From positions 1 to 35,552 of the forward strand of contig VGBY01000002.1 in NCBI GenBank assembly GCA_016870295.1: 35,552 nucleotides of DNA, read 5' to 3'. A model generated the notes under the pieces. That model saw only the letters and a list, made by a program, of their open reading frames with translations. It ran no database searches and was not told the DNA's origin. The DNA is from Actinomycetota bacterium. GTDB lineage: Bacteria > Actinomycetota > Acidimicrobiia > Acidimicrobiales > Ilumatobacteraceae. This document shows positions 33,415-35,552 of this stretch, piece by piece; the stretch's first letter is position 1; the number at the start of each line of letters is the position of its first letter. Both the position numbers and the translations under genes were made by a program.

Positions 33415-34478
33415 GGCAATGCATCGCCGATCAGACGTATCTCGTTGGTGAAGTCAGCGATGAAGAGGGCGACTCCGGCGGCGACGCACAGCGCCGCCAG
33501 CAACCAGAAGCGAATGATCACGGTGGTCTCCGGCCAACCCGACAGTTCGAAGTGGTGGTGGATCGGCGACATCTTGAAGAGACGTTTCTTGCGACCACTC
33601 GCCTTGAACACGCCCATCTGTACCGCCACCGATCCGGCCTCCATCACGTTGATGCCGCAGATGATCGGCAACAAAAAGTGCGTATTCGTGGTGACGGCGA
33701 GCAATCCGAGCGCCGCGCCGATGCCCAGCGCCCCGACGTCGCCCATGATGATGCGGGCAGGTGCGGCATTCCACCAGAGAAAGCCGCCGCACGCACCGGC
33801 CATCGCCGCCGCGAGCACCGCCAAGTCCAGTGGGTTCACGATTGCCGAGTAGATGTCGGAGTTGCGGAACGCGAAGTATGCGATCAACCCGAACGCACCG
33901 AACCCGAACATCGCCGAACCCGCGGCGAGACCATCGAGCCCGTCGGTCACGTTCACCGCGTTCGTCGTGGCCCACACCATGAGCGCCGTCCAAAGCACCC
34001 ACACCGGCGTACTCACATCCCAACCCGGCACCTCGGCACGGGTGAATGAAATGGTCTCGCTGACTCCGGTCTGTGCGGCGAGCAGCCACATGAGTAACAC
34101 GACGATGCCGAACGTGATCCAGCCCTTTTTCTTCCAGAAGATTCCGCGGTTGTGTTGACGCCGCACCTTCAGGAAGTCATCGAGGAACCCGATTGCGGCG
34201 AGCACCGCAACGGCGACCCACATGATCATCGCTTGGTCGGAGAACGCAAGACCGTCACGCATATGCGGCAACAACCAGCCGATGAACGCCGCCGACAAGA
34301 TCGCGATGCCGCCCATTGTCGGTGTGCCCTGCTTGTGCATGTGATGCGTCGGGCCGCGGTCTTCGGCACCGAGAATCGGTTGCCCCTTACCGAGACGCGT
34401 GAAGTACGAGATCAGCAGTCGCGTGAAGGTGATTGAGGCGACGATGGAGATGGCGCCCGCCATGAGAATTGCAATCAT
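33411..34478 (-). CDS. mraY: Phospho-MurNAc-pentapeptide translocase
   Basis: This 355-residue, roughly ten-helix membrane enzyme transfers phospho-MurNAc-pentapeptide to undecaprenyl phosphate, giving lipid I. Visible are GPTHHMHKQGTPTMGG, FLDDFLKV with the catalytic Asp pair, NAVNVTDGLDGLAAGSA, MGDVGALGIGAALG, and SPIHHHFELSGWPE. The ATG overlaps the murE TGA (ATGA), so no murF gene intervenes as it usually does. Confidence 0.96.
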   Translation of the reverse strand: MIAILMAGAISIVASITFTRLLISYFTRLGKGQPILGAEDRGPTHHMHKQGTPTMGGIAILSAAFIGWLLPHMRDGLAFSDQAMIMWVAVAVLAAIGFLDDFLKVRRQHNRGIFWKKKGWITFGIVVLLMWLLAAQTGVSETISFTRAEVPGWDVSTPVWVLWTALMVWATTNAVNVTDGLDGLAAGSAMFGFGAFGLIAYFAFRNSDIYSAIVNPLDLAVLAAAMAGACGGFLWWNAAPARIIMGDVGALGIGAALGLLAVTTNTHFLLPIICGINVMEAGSVAVQMGVFKASGRKKRLFKMSPIHHHFELSGWPETTVIIRFWLLAALCVAAGVALFIADFTNEIRLIGDALP

Positions 34479-35551
34479 CGACTGCCCCGCAGGAGTGCTC
34501 GAGCAACTTCGGCGTCACTGAAGGGAATCTCTCGACCCGCCACCGATTGCACCGTCTCGTGCCCGCGTCCGGCAATGATCACGACGTCGCCCGACGCTGC
34601 GTCGTTGCAGGCCAACTCGATGGCCCGACGCCGGTCGACCTCGGTGCGCAACTTACGGCGTTCGTCCGCGGGGATTCCGCGCACGATGGCAGCAATGATC
34701 GATTGCGGATCCTCGTGACGAGGATTGTCGCTCGTCACGATGATGGTGTCGGCTCCGCATGCCGCAGCTCCCATGTCGGCCCGCTTGCTCGGGTCGCGAT
34801 CACCGCCGCAGCCGAACACGATGATCACTCGTTTCGCCACCTCGCGCACCGACGCAACGACATTGCGCAACGCTTCCGGGGTGTGTGCATAATCAACCAG
34901 CACCGCGAATTCGCCACCCGCATTGACGTTCTCGAATCGCCCGGGAATCAGCGGCATCGTTGCCAGCCCGTCCGCGATGTGAGCGATGCTCACGCCCAAT
35001 TCGGCAGCGGTGGTGGCAGCGGCCAGGGCGTTCATCACGTTGAAGTCGCCACCGAGTGGGCAGCGAATCTCGGCGCCACGCCACACGAAACTGCTCGCGG
35101 CAGCGTCAACGTGAATCCGACTTGCATCACTGCGACCGAACGCCGTGACGGCAACTTCGGTGGATTCGGCGATCTTGCGACCATTGGCATCATCACGGTT
35201 GACGATGGCGCGGTGTGTGTATGCGCGCGTGAACAGACTTGCCTTCGCGGCAAAGTATGCGTCGTGGGTGCCGTGGAAGTCGAGATGGTCGTGGCCGAGG
35301 TTGGTGAAAACGCCAGCAGCAAACTGCATTCCCGCAACGCGCTGCAGGGCCAGGGCATGCGACGACACCTCCATCACCACGGTGGCAGTGCCATCGTCAC
35401 GCTCTTTGGCAAGTGTGCGCTGCAGCTCGGGGGCTTCGGGCGTGGTGCGGGCACCCGACAATGTGCCAAGCACCGTGGTGCGGCGACCCGACTGTCGCAG
35501 CATCGCACCGAGCATGTGCGAAGTGGTCGTCTTGCCGTTGGTGCCAGTGAC
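34475..35551 (-). CDS. murE: UDP-MurNAc-tripeptide synthetase, N-terminus beyond the window
   Basis: The visible 358 residues are the central and C-terminal domains of MurE. The ATP loop VTGTNGKTTTSHM lies at the right edge (about 35513-35551). Further along are NLGHDHLDFHGT, VLVDYAHTPEALRNV, FGCGGDRDPSKRADMG and SDNPRHEDP. The DNPR motif indicates meso-diaminopimelate as the added residue, so the organism probably has mDAP peptidoglycan. The roughly 100 N-terminal residues are off the window. Confidence 0.93.
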   Translation of the reverse strand, partial: VTGTNGKTTTSHMLGAMLRQSGRRTTVLGTLSGARTTPEAPELQRTLAKERDDGTATVVMEVSSHALALQRVAGMQFAAGVFTNLGHDHLDFHGTHDAYFAAKASLFTRAYTHRAIVNRDDANGRKIAESTEVAVTAFGRSDASRIHVDAAASSFVWRGAEIRCPLGGDFNVMNALAAATTAAELGVSIAHIADGLATMPLIPGRFENVNAGGEFAVLVDYAHTPEALRNVVASVREVAKRVIIVFGCGGDRDPSKRADMGAAACGADTIIVTSDNPRHEDPQSIIAAIVRGIPADERRKLRTEVDRRRAIELACNDAASGDVVIIAGRGHETVQSVAGREIPFSDAEVARALLRGSR

Positions 35552-35552
35552 A

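Noticed and set aside
1-35552. tRNA, rRNA, insertion sequences, phage attachment sites and CRISPR
   Set aside because: All gaps are below 100 bases and none shows tRNA-like folding, terminal inverted repeats with a transposase, or regular spaced repeats. The window reads as ordinary vertically inherited chromosome.

Overview
The window is a gene-dense, high-GC chromosomal segment of an actinobacterium. It carries mycothiol (MshC-type ligase), an F420-dependent reductase, a phosphatidylinositol-phosphate synthase with its acyltransferase neighbour, a Bpa-type proteasome activator, SepF, and a division cluster without ftsA. Several proteins and gene orders resemble mycobacterial and streptomycete ones. 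Others do not: pimA is missing next to the acyltransferase, murF is missing between murE and mraY, and murB is fused to ftsQ. I infer a deep-branching actinobacterium, for example Acidimicrobiia, but that assignment rests on impression only. I see no mobile elements, CRISPR arrays, tRNAs or rRNAs. No stretch over 300 bases lacks a gene; the longest gaps are under 100 bases.

Layout. (1) Positions 1-131 hold the 3' end of an unidentified plus-strand gene. (2) From 7392 down to 160 on the minus strand runs a tight series: F420:NADP oxidoreductase, mshC, plsC-type acyltransferase, thrS, HIT protein, unknown membrane protein, pgsA and a patA-like acyltransferase. (3) Divergent from it, on the plus strand, are an InhA/FabI enoyl reductase and a YyaL-type thioredoxin-domain protein (7405-10172). 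(4) From 16924 down to 10224 on the minus strand are an alkaline-phosphatase-superfamily protein, bpa, dnaE1, an unknown protein and a nitroreductase. (5) An Rrf2-family regulator lies on the plus strand (17021-17491). (6) From the right edge down to 17488 on the minus strand is one long division and cell-wall run: murE (cut by the window edge), mraY, murD, ftsW, murG, murC, murB::ftsQ, ftsZ, yggS, sepF, yggT, ileS, a DksA-like coiled-coil protein, lspA and rluD. Most adjacent genes in it overlap by a few bases or lie within a few tens of bases, suggesting co-transcription and translational coupling.

How the genes work together. The right half supplies most cytoplasmic and lipid-linked steps of peptidoglycan precursor synthesis (MurB, C, D, E, MraY, MurG), the SEDS polymerase FtsW, the division scaffold FtsQ, and FtsZ with its SepF anchor. 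The left half supplies inositol phospholipid synthesis and acylation, fatty-acid elongation, mycothiol synthesis and two tRNA synthetases.

The most unusual features are the single-frame MurB-FtsQ fusion, a DksA-like protein with a roughly 255-residue basic coiled coil and no zinc-binding cysteines, and recurring TANNNT-N6-(A/G)TG start regions that suggest leaderless mRNAs. One of these start regions is a palindromic shared -10 between divergent start codons only 12 bases apart.
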